23,244 nucleotides of DNA from Bacteriovorax stolpii (GTDB lineage: Bacteria > Bdellovibrionota > Bacteriovoracia > Bacteriovoracales > Bacteriovoracaceae): NCBI GenBank assembly GCA_945862475.1, contig CAMAYW010000004.1, forward strand, positions 1 through 23,244. Direction: 5' to 3'. Positions 1 through 8,315 of the stretch are shown in pieces. A program made the translations under genes and the position numbers. The first letter of the stretch is position 1. The number at the start of each line of letters is the position of its first letter. The notes under the pieces were generated by a model. It had not been told where the DNA came from. It saw only the letters and a list, made by a program, of their open reading frames with translations, and did not search any database.

Positions 1-1353
1 ATCAACTGCATTAATAAAAATGCCGTCTTTAGCGAAATCAGTCGCTGCCGTATGAGTCATCATATTAAGAGCAGCTTTCGCCATATTCGTATGAGGATGG
101 CGGTCTTCTTTATAAAAGCGGTGGAATTTTCCTTCCATCGCAGAAACATTCACGATGTGTTTTTTGCCTGTAAAATCTTTTCTCATGAGTCCCACGAGAT
201 GATTACAAAGAACAAAAGGAGCAACAGCGTTCACGAGTTGAACCTCAAGCATCTCTACGGTTTGGACTTCTCCTAATCGGTGACGCCAGCTATTCGTTTT
301 TCTAAGATCCACTTGTTGAAGATCAGCATCGAGTTTTCCAACAGGAAAAACCTCTTCGGCGACAAGTGAGTTATCAAAGCTATAAGGGATTTGAGAAAGT
401 TTTGCTGAGGCCCGAAGTCCAATTCCTGGTGCTTTATCACTCCAAGCAACGGGCATGTTTTTATCTTCGCCTACTTCAATCGGTTGGAGTCTTCCCACAC
501 ACTGCTGGAATTCAGAAAGAAGACTTGCAGCCTCAGAAGGCAATTCTGAAAGGGATTTCATTTCGTTTTCCATTAAGTGAGCATAAAAGCCCGCTGGTCG
601 ACGAACAGTTTGAGCAGCGTTATTGATAAGAATATCAAGGCGCTCATACTTTTGCTCAATGTAGCGACAGAAGATTTCCACACTCGGAGTATGACGGAGA
701 TCTAATCCATAAATACGAAGTCTATCTTTCCAAAGAGGGTAATCTTTTTCCTTACTATAGCGAAGAGCTGAATCCACAGGAAAGCGAGTCGTAGCAATCA
801 CAGTTGCTCCTGCTCTTAAAAGCATGAGTGTCGATTGATAACCGATTTTTAGACGAGATCCAGTGATGAGTGCAACTTGCCCTGTGAGGTCAGCTGTTTG
901 AAAGCGTTTCGCATAATTTAAGTCAGCACAAGTCGGGCACATGGTATCGTAGAAGTGATGAACCTTGGTGAATTTTTCTCGGCACACGTAACAGTCATGA
1001 GGAGTAGCGTACTCTTGATTTTCTTCTTCCGCAGGACGAAATTCAATCAGAGAAGGAGCTGTAAAAATAGTGGCTTCACGAGCAGAACGAATACCCGTTA
1101 ACCTACGAGCATTACGATTCGTTTCTTTCTCAATTTGTTTTCGTAATTTTTTAACGTCTTTTTGGCGCTTCTTCGTTTCCTCACGATCTGGTCTTGAAAT
1201 AATTCCAGCAGACTTAAACATCGCGAGTCGCTGTTCATGAGTGAGAAGGGTTAATTGCTCGCTTTTCGTAGCGAAACTTTCTAAGACTTTTAGGCAAGTT
1301 TCGATGTCCGAAATTGAGCACTCAAGAGTAATAGGGGAGTTGTTTTCATTCAT
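1..1353 (-). CDS. SDR-family oxidoreductase with N-terminal zinc-knuckle region (3' end cut by window edge)
   Basis: No stop codon occurs in this frame from the ATG at 1353 down to base 1, so 451 residues are visible and the C-terminus is outside. Residues 55-95 are Lys/Arg-rich and probably helical. C121xxC124 and C139xxC142 form a likely zinc knuckle. A Rossmann SDR domain starts near 157: TGSRLKIG (164-171) is the dinucleotide loop, NNAA (244-247) the usual stabilising motif, and NVSAMEG (402-408) carries the catalytic-type Ser. The active-site segment reads HTNMAK (421-426): Lys426 is kept but Thr422 stands where SDRs have Tyr. A long insertion lies at about 265-375. From memory the zinc-knuckle plus HTNMAKAAL form belongs to a conserved uncharacterised SDR family; substrate unknown. 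Upstream is the pseudouridine synthase gene, 38 bases away; no clear Shine-Dalgarno precedes the ATG. Confidence 0.85.
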   Translation of the reverse strand, partial: MNENNSPITLECSISDIETCLKVLESFATKSEQLTLLTHEQRLAMFKSAGIISRPDREETKKRQKDVKKLRKQIEKETNRNARRLTGIRSAREATIFTAPSLIEFRPAEEENQEYATPHDCYVCREKFTKVHHFYDTMCPTCADLNYAKRFQTADLTGQVALITGSRLKIGYQSTLMLLRAGATVIATTRFPVDSALRYSKEKDYPLWKDRLRIYGLDLRHTPSVEIFCRYIEQKYERLDILINNAAQTVRRPAGFYAHLMENEMKSLSELPSEAASLLSEFQQCVGRLQPIEVGEDKNMPVAWSDKAPGIGLRASAKLSQIPYSFDNSLVAEEVFPVGKLDADLQQVDLRKTNSWRHRLGEVQTVEMLEVQLVNAVAPFVLCNHLVGLMRKDFTGKKHIVNVSAMEGKFHRFYKEDRHPHTNMAKAALNMMTHTAATDFAKDGIFINAVD

Positions 1354-1391
1354 GCCGGTCTATCTAACATGAGGCATTGTGATGGTCAACC

Positions 1392-2462
1392 TTAGGCGAG
1401 AAAGAGTTTCACTTTCTCCTTAATCATTTCATCTACTTGGGATCTATTAAGTCCAAGTTTTTCCTCTAGCCATTGGGCCAAATCCTCTGGAAGTGGGGCC
1501 ACAAAGTAAGTGGGGGTGTCTTTAGGATAGGTAAGTTTTAGGGCCGTAGCATGGAGCGCGTGCCTTGGTATTTGGAGAAGTTCATGATCTTCTTCAGTTG
1601 CTTCATGATCTTTAAATCGCATGAAAACACCTGGATCTCCATTGTAGAGTTTTTCTCCCAAGAGAGGGTAACCATTATAGGCAGCGTGAACACGGATTTG
1701 ATGTTGGCGACCTGTTAAGGGAAAGGCCATCGCAAGAACGTAATCCTCTTTTTCTAAGATAAGTTCAAAATGCGTCTCAGATTCTTTTCCAAATTCAGAA
1801 TCTTGAGGCCAAACCGACATCATCCCCCGTGGAATTTTATTCTCTTCTCGGTCCATTCTTTCCTTAGCGGTAAAGGGAAAAGATTTTGCACCGGACTTTT
1901 TATGAGCAATGAAAAAATAGCACTTTCTCACTTTGTCATCTTCAAAAAGTTGCGCCACTCTTTGTGAGACTTTGGGATTTTTTCCCAAAAGAAGGAGACC
2001 AGAGGTTTCGCGATCTATTCTGTGAATAGAATGAATCGTCTTTTTATAGATCGTTTCAAAAAAGACGGTGGCACAGTAAAATAAATTTTTCCCAGCTGGA
2101 TGAGTAATCATGAAGGGGGGCTTATTAATGACGAGAAGTTCCTGATCTTCAAAAACAATCCCTGGCTTTTGATCTCGAGGAACTGGTTTACCATGCCAGT
2201 ACTCGTCTTCGATCATGCCATCATTGTGAGTTGTAATAGTCACTCTTTCGCCGTAATGAACTTTAACACTTGGTTTGTGCGGAGATTTTCTTCCCGAAAT
2301 TTCCACTTCACCTTTTTCTATTTTCTTTTTTAAATATTGCCTAGACAGAGTGGGCATACATTTTTGAACGAACTGATCAAGTCGCCACCCATCCTGTTCT
2401 TCGTGAACAGGATGAGTCACAACATATTTTTCGGTACTAAAAGATTTCTCTACTTCACTCAT
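1392..2462 (-). CDS. RluA-family 23S rRNA/tRNA pseudouridine synthase with S4 domain
   Basis: 356 residues, usual length for RluC/RluD-type enzymes, which isomerise uridine to pseudouridine in large-subunit rRNA. Residues about 25-85 form an S4 RNA-binding domain (RLDQFVQKCMPTLSRQYLKKKIEKGEV). The catalytic domain follows: VINKPPFMITHP (111-122) and the signature HRIDRETSGLLLL with catalytic Asp150. Later GRQHQIRVHAAYNGYPLLGEKLYN matches the conserved RQHQIRxH region. The last 20 or so residues are a charged helical tail. The ATG overlaps the TGA of the upstream kinase gene in an ATGA, which suggests translational coupling. Which uridine it modifies cannot be decided from sequence alone, so no symbol is assigned. 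Confidence 0.93.
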   Translation of the reverse strand: MSEVEKSFSTEKYVVTHPVHEEQDGWRLDQFVQKCMPTLSRQYLKKKIEKGEVEISGRKSPHKPSVKVHYGERVTITTHNDGMIEDEYWHGKPVPRDQKPGIVFEDQELLVINKPPFMITHPAGKNLFYCATVFFETIYKKTIHSIHRIDRETSGLLLLGKNPKVSQRVAQLFEDDKVRKCYFFIAHKKSGAKSFPFTAKERMDREENKIPRGMMSVWPQDSEFGKESETHFELILEKEDYVLAMAFPLTGRQHQIRVHAAYNGYPLLGEKLYNGDPGVFMRFKDHEATEEDHELLQIPRHALHATALKLTYPKDTPTYFVAPLPEDLAQWLEEKLGLNRSQVDEMIKEKVKLFLA

Positions 2463-4654
2463 TTATGAGTTTCATAGCGCATTTTAAGTAAATATTGAAG
2501 TGATGAAATCGCGCCATTTTCACTGTAGTGGTACTTATTCATCAATGTCTTGATAATACTAGTCATCATGTCTTTTACATCTTTCGGAATATTCTGACTG
2601 ATGTTTTCTTCTTTTTCCTCAAGGAAAAGGACTAGATTTTTACCAATCTTATCGATGATTTTTTTCTGTTCTTTCCTAAATGATTCCTGCAGAAGGTGCA
2701 CAAGATCCTCAAAGACCTCTGAGTAAACGATCACTTTCCCTTTATTGTCTAGAGCGTAAGCTCCAAGCCTTGCAATAAGATTTGATCTGAACTTTTCAGG
2801 AGCTTCATTCATATGGACATTCGATTCAAATTCTTTGATAAAATATGAATCTGGAACTTCAAATTTTCCAGTTACAGAATTTTTAACTTTTTCACCTTTA
2901 ATGACGGCATTAATAGAAAGAATATACCTTGAAATATACTCTTCATATGATCTCTCATCAACAAGGCCCAGGGACTCACGCACTTCATTATCAAGTATTT
3001 CTAAATTCCATAATTCTATCAGCTCAATGAATTTTCTCGTATTGTGATATTCCCCTTGATGAGAAATATTTAAAAAATCAAATTCAGCTTTTTTTTCTGA
3101 AAGAGATTTTAGATATTCAAGAACTTCTATGAAGGTCACTGATTTATGGTTGTAAGCAAGGTCATAAATAATTTGTTTCACTTCTCTTGGAGAAATTCCA
3201 AACTTTCCTTCATACATTGAATCATTTTCATATTCATCTTGGAGCTCAGAAACTCCCATCTTTAGGATTTGTCTCGACTCAGAATCAAAAGAATCTGGAG
3301 TTTCTTTATCTGCGTAGAGAAGACATTTCTCGAGGGGAGAGAGGGCCTCTGCAATCTTTCCAAGTTTTTCATCATGATAGTTTTTACCCACGGGGGCGCG
3401 CATTCTTGTCATGACTGACCACAGGCAAAGAGCACTTAAAGAATGTGGTTCAAAAGTAGCTTCATCCTTAAGTTTCGTGATCTGCTCAAAATAGATCTTT
3501 TCTTCATCCTTGTAATTCATAAGATAAGGAACTCTTAAGAAATTGAACCTTCCTTTGAAAGAATTAAAATCGGGGTGCTGTTTAAAGGCAGCAAAATGAA
3601 TTTCGTTTGAAGAGCCAATAAAAAAGATATCTAACTCAGTGAGAATTCCATGAAGATTAATCGTCTTAGATTCCATCGTCATAAGAAGGTACTTAAACGT
3701 ATCAAGAGGGCGTTTTAAGAGATCCGAAAATTCTAAGATACCTCGATTAGCAAGAACCACTTCACCCGATATGGAAAATAAATTGAGAGATTGAAGGCTC
3801 GGAGGAAGGGAGGCAAGTCTCCGGTCCATCGTAATTTGTTGAAGGTTAGCATCGACATGAAGCTGAGGCTCAATTGTTGTGGCCCCTAAAGAATAACGCC
3901 GATTGATGTAAGTTCTCTCAACTCTGATGTGTTTAAAAACCTCTTGGTAGCTTCCTTTATAATTTTTGAGAAGGGCATCAAAGATAAGCCTATTTCGTTG
4001 AGAAAGATCACCATTATAGAGATAGGACTTTTTTATGGTTTCCAGGCGATTCGAATCATTTTTAAAGGCATCATCAATGAGTTTCTGTCTTGTCTTAATA
4101 GGAATCACCAAAAGAGGGTGATCTTTTAATTCAGAAGTCATGATAGCTGAAATATCTTTGTCTTCTAAAAAAGCGTAAGAATTGATGTTTTTATCACCCG
4201 CAGAACTCGATAGGCCTAACGATCCTTTTACAAATTGATCAATAGGGAAGATCCAACTAAACGAAAACAGCGAGCCCTCATCAGTGTTAGAGTAGTCCTC
4301 AGCTGCAAGCATGATTTTTTTGATGAGACTTGATTTTGAGGAACCATTAGGGCCAATTAGAAGAATAAATTTATTATTGAAACCTTCCTCCATAAAATTC
4401 TGAAGGAATTGATAAATCTTTTTTTGCGTTTTAATTTGCCCATGAACTTTTGGTGCATCGGCATGATCTCTGGTAAAGAGATGAAAGGCACCATTAGAAT
4501 CTTTTCCAAAGTAATCAAACATATCTTTGAGATAAATGTTTGTCGGACGTAATTCTTTTTCCGGATTCTTTTCAAAGAGCTTCATGTAGTCATCAAATGC
4601 GAGTACGTTTTGATAACGACCTTCTTCTTTATTTACTTCTTCCATCCATTTCAT
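2459..4654 (-). CDS. prkA: PrkA-family AAA+ serine protein kinase (large form)
   Basis: PrkA/YeaG proteins combine an AAA+ domain with a C-terminal kinase-like domain and act in stress and stationary-phase signalling. From the ATG at 4654 the protein has 731 residues, longer than E. coli YeaG (about 640). Landmarks: Walker A GPNGSSKS (residues 101-108), LASLPPSL and ANRGILEFSDLLKRPLDTFKYLL typical of PrkA, a Walker B/sensor-like segment LTELDIFFIGSSNE, and a PrkA_C-like tail ending in MNKYHYSENGAISSLQYLLKMRYE. The frame is open up to 4804, but I prefer 4654: an AGGATCAGG stretch lies just upstream, and the longer start would overlap the divergent gene by 137 bases. No yeaH or spoVR partner is in view. 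The stop overlaps the next gene's ATG. Confidence 0.82.
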   Translation of the reverse strand: MKWMEEVNKEEGRYQNVLAFDDYMKLFEKNPEKELRPTNIYLKDMFDYFGKDSNGAFHLFTRDHADAPKVHGQIKTQKKIYQFLQNFMEEGFNNKFILLIGPNGSSKSSLIKKIMLAAEDYSNTDEGSLFSFSWIFPIDQFVKGSLGLSSSAGDKNINSYAFLEDKDISAIMTSELKDHPLLVIPIKTRQKLIDDAFKNDSNRLETIKKSYLYNGDLSQRNRLIFDALLKNYKGSYQEVFKHIRVERTYINRRYSLGATTIEPQLHVDANLQQITMDRRLASLPPSLQSLNLFSISGEVVLANRGILEFSDLLKRPLDTFKYLLMTMESKTINLHGILTELDIFFIGSSNEIHFAAFKQHPDFNSFKGRFNFLRVPYLMNYKDEEKIYFEQITKLKDEATFEPHSLSALCLWSVMTRMRAPVGKNYHDEKLGKIAEALSPLEKCLLYADKETPDSFDSESRQILKMGVSELQDEYENDSMYEGKFGISPREVKQIIYDLAYNHKSVTFIEVLEYLKSLSEKKAEFDFLNISHQGEYHNTRKFIELIELWNLEILDNEVRESLGLVDERSYEEYISRYILSINAVIKGEKVKNSVTGKFEVPDSYFIKEFESNVHMNEAPEKFRSNLIARLGAYALDNKGKVIVYSEVFEDLVHLLQESFRKEQKKIIDKIGKNLVLFLEEKEENISQNIPKDVKDMMTSIIKTLMNKYHYSENGAISSLQYLLKMRYETHK

Positions 4655-4667
4655 ATAACCTGATCCT

Positions 4668-5906
4668 GTGAAGAGACATTCTGATAAAACCATTATACCA
4701 AAAATCATAGTGTTCTTGGGGACTCTTAGCATTGTGGGCACAATTTTGCTCATGCTGCGCTCACGTCCAGAAATAGTATCCAAAAAAGAGCGAATCCCTG
4801 TCATACCTGAAAAGTTATTTAGTCAGGTGATAGAAACGGGAATGCCGGCCATTTTACGCTTATGGGAAGAGGGCGATCGGTATTTCCCGAAGGGCGCGCT
4901 GTTCTGTGATGACGAGATCATTCACCATAAGAATGTGGGAGGGAGTTATTATCAATGTAACCCACATTTTTGGCAGTGTTTTTGGCAAGGCGGATTTGCC
5001 AAATACCCGTCAATAGAGATCGAATTTTTTGGAAAAAAGTATCATATCTCAGCTAAAGCTTCCTTTGATCCAATACCGGCCTATTCGACACAACCTCGCT
5101 TTTACCATTTGTATAAAAAGAACAATTTTTCCTTAAACACGGATTACGGATATGTGGTTGAGCTTGAAGTAAAAGAACTCCCTGGAAAATCCCAGGTACT
5201 CCTTTTAACTGATACATGCCGAGACACTTATCTACCTCAGAGATCTTATGCTTATGGCAAGGTCGCTGACAAAAGAGAGGATGGGTTTATTTGGGATAAT
5301 TTTGATCGAAATATTTTTATTGATAAATTTTATGTAACCAATCGCCAGTTGAATGAATGGAAAGTTTTAACAAATAGATCTGACTCCATAGAAAAGGACA
5401 GAGCAAAGTGGCCTCACCCGGCCATGATCAATCTTAAAGATCAAAGAGATTATTGTGTCTATTATGGAAAGAGACTTTTGGAGGCCAAACTTTTTGATGC
5501 TGCAACAATGACTCCCACTGACCTTAAAGAAACTCTTCCAACCAAAGTCTATCGTCCAGAAACACCTTGGCAGCGTGACTTATCAAAAACATTTTTAGGC
5601 ATTGCCCGTATCAATCCTGATTACCAATTGACTCCCCTTGATTGCCAATTAGCAGAGGTACAGGGTTGTAATGAAAAATACTTCTCTACGGATTCTGCGA
5701 CGTGGATGGGAGTTCATTTCGGTTTGGGTTTTTATCCTGAATCGTTTGAAAACTATATCGAACCAAAGAAAAATTTAAAAATGTCCTCCCGCCTTTTTCA
5801 TCCAGGGTCAGAGTGGCATGAGCTTGGTGTTCTCTCAAATTGGACTGAAGAGCAGTCAAAAAATCTCCCTGTAGCCTTTAGATGCTATGAAGAGGTGATA
5901 GAGTGA
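4668..5906 (+). CDS. Membrane-anchored protein with degenerate FGE-sulfatase (C-type-lectin-fold) domain
   Basis: 412 residues from a GTG start. Residues 9-30 are one hydrophobic segment, a signal anchor or uncleaved signal peptide. Residues 45-205 are not recognised; they hold several Cys (80, 97, 104, 184). Residues 210-412 resemble the formylglycine-generating-enzyme (SUMF1/EgtB/DUF323) fold: DRNIFIDKFYVTNRQLNEW (213-231), HPAMINLKDQRDYCVYYGKRL (250-270, equivalent to HPV..V.W.dA..YC.w.GkRLP), TPWQRD (299-304) and terminal PVAFRCY (401-407). The RGGSW-type segment of active FGE is not visible, so a catalytic role is doubtful; binding is likelier. No good Shine-Dalgarno precedes the GTG; Val15 (GTG at 4710) is a poorer alternative because it would break the hydrophobic segment. 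The stop overlaps the next gene's GTG. Confidence 0.72.
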   Translation: MKRHSDKTIIPKIIVFLGTLSIVGTILLMLRSRPEIVSKKERIPVIPEKLFSQVIETGMPAILRLWEEGDRYFPKGALFCDDEIIHHKNVGGSYYQCNPHFWQCFWQGGFAKYPSIEIEFFGKKYHISAKASFDPIPAYSTQPRFYHLYKKNNFSLNTDYGYVVELEVKELPGKSQVLLLTDTCRDTYLPQRSYAYGKVADKREDGFIWDNFDRNIFIDKFYVTNRQLNEWKVLTNRSDSIEKDRAKWPHPAMINLKDQRDYCVYYGKRLLEAKLFDAATMTPTDLKETLPTKVYRPETPWQRDLSKTFLGIARINPDYQLTPLDCQLAEVQGCNEKYFSTDSATWMGVHFGLGFYPESFENYIEPKKNLKMSSRLFHPGSEWHELGVLSNWTEEQSKNLPVAFRCYEEVIE

Positions 5907-6718
5907 TTTTCTTTTATATTTTTTCCTTTATTCTAAGTTTACAAGCTGATGTTCCAAATCACTGGTCTTATATATATGAAATTCATGATCGCCATGAGTT
6001 TTATCAAAATGATGAAATCATTGTTAAGCCAAAAGACTCTTGGCAAACACTCTTCTCTCTTACCTATATCGATAGAGATATAACAGCAGTAAAAGATTGC
6101 GTTTTTTTTAAAGTGCCAGGCGTAGATTCAGGAACAATTAAAATAAAAACGATTAATTTAAATGATAAGTGTGATGATTATCTTTTAAAAAATGGTGAAA
6201 AAGAGATAGCAGCTATTAAATCTCTTAAATATTCGATCAAGGAAAATGGGATCGAATTGACATTTATAAAGGACAGCAATAAAAAAGAAAATTTGACGAT
6301 CCAATTAAATAAGAAAAATAAAAAACTTCAGAACCTATTTGGCCTGTCATCGGCGGAGTACAAAAGTGCTAAGTTTATCTTATTAGCTCCCAAAACAAAT
6401 TTAAAACCATCATCGAGGGAGACCTATTTAAAAGTTGGTTCTGAATGCTTAGAGGTTAATGATGATTGTGAAATTAAGTCTCCATCTCAATGTCATCGCT
6501 GCGAAAAGGGCTGGTATGAAATTCCGAATGGTTGTTCTCACGGTCCCAAATATTGTGGTCAATTAAGTTGCGGAGGAAAAAATCAACCTGCGTGTAGAAG
6601 AGGGATGAAATGGCAAAAATCAAATGACGAATTTGATTGCAGAACTAATTCGACCTTCGCCTACTGTTCAAGAGGTCTATCGATTCAGTGTGAGGGCAGA
6701 AAGGCCTATTGTCGTTAG
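5903..6718 (+). CDS. Secreted protein with 12-cysteine C-terminal domain, function unknown
   Basis: 271 residues. Residues 1-15 are a signal peptide with a likely cleavage after LQA. The middle (16-175) is Lys-rich and strand-like with two Cys (66, 90). Residues 180-271 contain twelve Cys (182, 189, 197, 200, 211, 218, 223, 231, 246, 255, 263, 270) in a Gly-rich background (CHRCEKGWYEIPNGC, CGGKNQPACRRGMKW), which suggests six disulfides or a metal-bound fold in the periplasm or outside the cell. The GTG start overlaps the upstream stop (GTGA), so it is probably translated together with the FGE-like protein. Its stop overlaps tail-to-tail by 4 bases with the converging lipoprotein gene. I recognise no family. 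Confidence 0.75.
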   Translation: MIFFYIFSFILSLQADVPNHWSYIYEIHDRHEFYQNDEIIVKPKDSWQTLFSLTYIDRDITAVKDCVFFKVPGVDSGTIKIKTINLNDKCDDYLLKNGEKEIAAIKSLKYSIKENGIELTFIKDSNKKENLTIQLNKKNKKLQNLFGLSSAEYKSAKFILLAPKTNLKPSSRETYLKVGSECLEVNDDCEIKSPSQCHRCEKGWYEIPNGCSHGPKYCGQLSCGGKNQPACRRGMKWQKSNDEFDCRTNSTFAYCSRGLSIQCEGRKAYCR

Positions 6719-8304
6719 CGTTCTGGAGCCGCGGCGAAAGACTGAATCTCATCTTGTTCTTTAGATTTCCAAGAATGATTCATTAAAACAACCGAATTTT
6801 CATCTGAAACTTTACGATGAAAGTATGGATGCTTTTGGATGGACTCTAAATCGGCTAAGACCAAGTAAGTCTTACGGAGATCAATCTCCTCACTATCTAT
6901 CTTTAAATAGAGCTCTTGCTCTTTTAATGTGAAGGGATTGGGGATCCAATTCTTTTTTTGATTTTTATTAAAATCTTCTTCAAGAATTCTAGCGAGCTCA
7001 TCACCAGGAATTTGCATGAGGATCAGCTGGGTTTCACCAGTTGTTGAAGACAAATAGGCAATGCTCGCTTTGTGTTCAGATATTTTTCTTATTGTTTCAA
7101 TGGACTTTTTTAAACCTGAATGTGCGGAAACAAGATCAAGACTTGAGTCTATTTTTTGACCTAAGAACTTTGCAGGAATTCTTTTGTCATGTGGGATGGA
7201 TTCATCTTCAGTAAAGCAGTCATTGGTCTCTTTAAAAAACTCATGACAAAAAGTAATAGGTTGATGAATAACTGATTTTTTAAAATTTATTTTTTTTGTT
7301 TCGATATCAAAAACTAATTCTGAGAAGCTAAATCCTTTACCGTCACTCATGCCGGCCATGACAATCGTCCCGTTAATGATATTGGCCATCTTAAATTCAT
7401 TTCTGCCTGCAATCACAATGTCTACTAAAGATGGAGGAAGTCTTTCAAGATATTCTCCAAGAGGAGAGGAGAGGTCGCAGACGTTATTTTTAAGTGGATC
7501 AAAATTAACTTTTGTTGGAGGAAGTTTCATCTCTTGTGAGAGCTTTGTTGAGCAATCTAGACTTTGATGAGTGAGAACAACAATGATGTCGGCACCAAGA
7601 GATCTTAGAAGCCTTGCCTGCTTTAGACTCGCCTGTAGCATGTTTTCCACATAGAGCCCGACTCTGTTTTGTACAGGTGTCTGTGCCACGATATCATCAG
7701 AAATAAGCCCAATGATACCAACTTTGATTCCGTTCACTTCTTTAATGAGATGGCCTTTCGTTCCTGGCCACTCGATCTGTCGAGCTGTTTTTAATTCATA
7801 TAAATTACTTAATAAAAAGGGGACGTTTGAATTTTTTGCTACTTCCTGAAAGAGCTTCGTATTACTTCCCATTTTACTTGATACTTGAATATTAAAATCC
7901 CGTAGCCCAACGGTTAGCGCCGAATAATTATTTTGATTATAAAAATCAAGTACGGATTGTGTTTCATTTGAATTTGAAAAAATATCCCCAGAATCGACTA
8001 GAAGGACTTCGCCATAAAAGTTTCGAAGAGATTTAAAGTACTCCCCCATCGTTTTTTTACCACCAACCAAAATATCTTGCTTACTATTAGTGAATTTATC
8101 AAAAAATTCTATTCTCGTAGGATTTAGAACTCCGTGAACATCATTGGTCGAAGCAATCACGATCCTTCTTTCTTGTTTCGAGAGTTTCGTTAAAGAGGGA
8201 GCATCAGGCTCTGAATAAAGCTCTTCATGACCTTTAAGGGTTTGATTCGTTTTCTTAAAGGAGCACGATGAGAAAATGAAAAGAATGACCAAGATGCATT
8301 TCAT
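6715..8304 (-). CDS. Lipoprotein of the 5'-nucleotidase/UshA metallophosphoesterase superfamily, metal site degenerate
   Basis: 529 residues. The N-terminus is a lipoprotein signal with lipobox FSSC and lipidated Cys14. The two-domain UshA-like layout is seen: metallophosphoesterase domain about 47-340, then a C-terminal domain containing QIPGDELARILEE and the Tyr/Leu-rich strand segments of 5'-nucleotidase C-domains. Retained metal-site motifs are TNDVHG (Asp55, His57), VDSGD (Asp107) and VLTHQ (His246). The family's GNHEFD is GLRDFN (133-138) and the GGHxx loop is AGRNE (299-303), so the Asn/His of the first and the His of the second are lost. It probably binds rather than hydrolyses nucleotides, or uses an altered site. 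It follows the desulfurase gene by 11 bases with no obvious ribosome binding site. Confidence 0.85.
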   Translation of the reverse strand: MKCILVILFIFSSCSFKKTNQTLKGHEELYSEPDAPSLTKLSKQERRIVIASTNDVHGVLNPTRIEFFDKFTNSKQDILVGGKKTMGEYFKSLRNFYGEVLLVDSGDIFSNSNETQSVLDFYNQNNYSALTVGLRDFNIQVSSKMGSNTKLFQEVAKNSNVPFLLSNLYELKTARQIEWPGTKGHLIKEVNGIKVGIIGLISDDIVAQTPVQNRVGLYVENMLQASLKQARLLRSLGADIIVVLTHQSLDCSTKLSQEMKLPPTKVNFDPLKNNVCDLSSPLGEYLERLPPSLVDIVIAGRNEFKMANIINGTIVMAGMSDGKGFSFSELVFDIETKKINFKKSVIHQPITFCHEFFKETNDCFTEDESIPHDKRIPAKFLGQKIDSSLDLVSAHSGLKKSIETIRKISEHKASIAYLSSTTGETQLILMQIPGDELARILEEDFNKNQKKNWIPNPFTLKEQELYLKIDSEEIDLRKTYLVLADLESIQKHPYFHRKVSDENSVVLMNHSWKSKEQDEIQSFAAAPER

Positions 8305-8315
8305 AATAATTACTT

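Noticed and set aside
226..240. GTTCACGAGTTGAAC partial palindrome
   Set aside because: Imperfect centre and located within the SDR coding sequence; no reason to see a site.
4655..4804. Longer prkA start at 4804
   Set aside because: The extra 50 residues look unlike PrkA N-termini and lie over the signal-anchor coding part of the divergent gene; a fair ribosome binding site precedes 4654.
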